From: a virus
IMG/VR virus record: IMGVR_UViG_3300020468_001082
Location: 1-23,714 of that record
Strand: one strand, 5' to 3'
DNA: 23,714 bases
Within the stretch, counting starts at the first letter, position 1. Every line of letters begins with the position of its first letter. Positions 23,366-23,714 of the stretch are shown here, piece by piece. The position numbers and the translations under genes are program-made. Below the pieces are notes generated by a model that did no database searches, was not told where the DNA came from, and worked only from the letters and a program-made list of their open reading frames with translations.

Positions 23366-23714
23366 ATGGCAAATAAGATAACTCCATTTCTAAATAATCT
23401 AGTACAAGGGGCATTGAACCCTAAAGGTAACCTTGGTGACTATCAACATGGTGCAAGATTATATGTTGATGATGCCTTTAGACTAGCACCAAAGGTAAAA
23501 TTTCTTTATCACGTAACGTTTAATATAAATGCAGACGCAAGTTCTGTTATTCCACAACTAGCACAAAAACATAGAAATGAAATCAATATGCTGGTCAAGT
23601 CAGTTGACCTACCTAAGTATGATATTTCAACTGAGGTTAAACATCAATACAATAGAAAACGTGTGGTACAAAAAAGATTAGACTATGCACCCATTAACAT
23701 AGTATTCCATGATG
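23366..23714 (+). CDS. Second tail-tube-like protein (gp19/gp54-fold), 5' part only
   Basis: The frame starts MANKITPFLNNLVQGALNPK and stays open to the window end, so about 116 codons are seen. The segment GARLYVDDAFRLAPKVKFLY leads into YHVTFNINADAS, then MLVKSVDLPKYDISTEVKHQ, NRKRVVQKRLDYAPINIVFH: the 'VKSxDLP...YNRKxxxxxxxxYxPIxIxFHD' arrangement of tail-tube-fold proteins. Similar proteins follow gp19 in marine T4-like phages by my recollection. It could be a tube-like baseplate or tail-end protein (as gp54 and gp48 are in T4), or a head-tail connector; the sequence seen does not decide. It is separated from gp19 by a strong terminator and has its own late promoter directly against the ATG. 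Confidence 0.78.
   Translation, partial: MANKITPFLNNLVQGALNPKGNLGDYQHGARLYVDDAFRLAPKVKFLYHVTFNINADASSVIPQLAQKHRNEINMLVKSVDLPKYDISTEVKHQYNRKRVVQKRLDYAPINIVFHD

Noticed and set aside
1-23714. tRNA genes, attachment sites or insertion sequences
   Set aside because: No cloverleaf, terminal inverted repeats or transposase motifs were seen in the short intergenic gaps.

Overview
The window is an AT-rich, gene-dense stretch of a T4-like (contractile-tailed) bacteriophage genome. The gene content resembles marine T4-like phages of the cyanophage/pelagiphage type. Evidence: recognisable T4 homologues of gp13, gp14, gp15, gp18 (sheath), gp19 (tube) and a gp1-type dNMP kinase; very large low-complexity fibre-like proteins; and repeated T4-type late promoters of the form NATAAATA just upstream of structural genes. 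The bacterial host cannot be named from this sequence. ADP-heptose genes point to a Gram-negative host with heptose-containing surface glycans, but that is inference.

Layout. (1) 1-3116, plus strand: a glycan-modification block with the 3' end of a GT9-type glycosyltransferase, an SGNH-hydrolase-like protein and a NodU/CmcH-family carbamoyltransferase. (2) 3128-11323, plus strand: three probable virion proteins (139, 346 and 2220 aa). The first two each have their own late promoter; the last is a giant tail-fibre-like protein built from internal repeats. (3) 11292-14888, minus strand: a tightly overlapping five-gene operon (NUDIX hydrolase, HldE, HldD, an unknown 243-aa protein, a cupin) devoted to nucleotide-activated heptose. 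(4) 14901-18281: neck and tail-completion genes, with gp15 and gp14 on the minus strand and gp13 on the plus strand. They diverge from a 37-bp intergenic region that holds two back-to-back late promoters in an inverted repeat. (5) 18289-19254: a dNMP kinase behind a consensus host-type sigma70 promoter, with a converging HNH-endonuclease-like gene overlapping its 3' end. (6) 19308-23714, plus strand: an enlarged tail sheath, the tail tube, a strong intrinsic terminator, and the start of a second tube-like gene that runs off the window.

How it fits together. Late genes build the neck, sheath, tube and fibres. The hldE/hldD cassette could make ADP-heptose, which a GT9 enzyme could transfer and the carbamoyltransferase could decorate, either on host surface glycan or on a virion or DNA component. 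The most unusual points are the phage-encoded heptose cassette placed around the fibre genes, the symmetric divergent late promoter giving nearly leaderless neck-gene mRNAs, and the sheath insertion made of duplicated flagellin-IN-like and W-rich modules that have relatives in gp14 and gp15. There is no gene-free stretch longer than about 100 bases, and I saw no tRNA, CRISPR array, IS element or attachment site.
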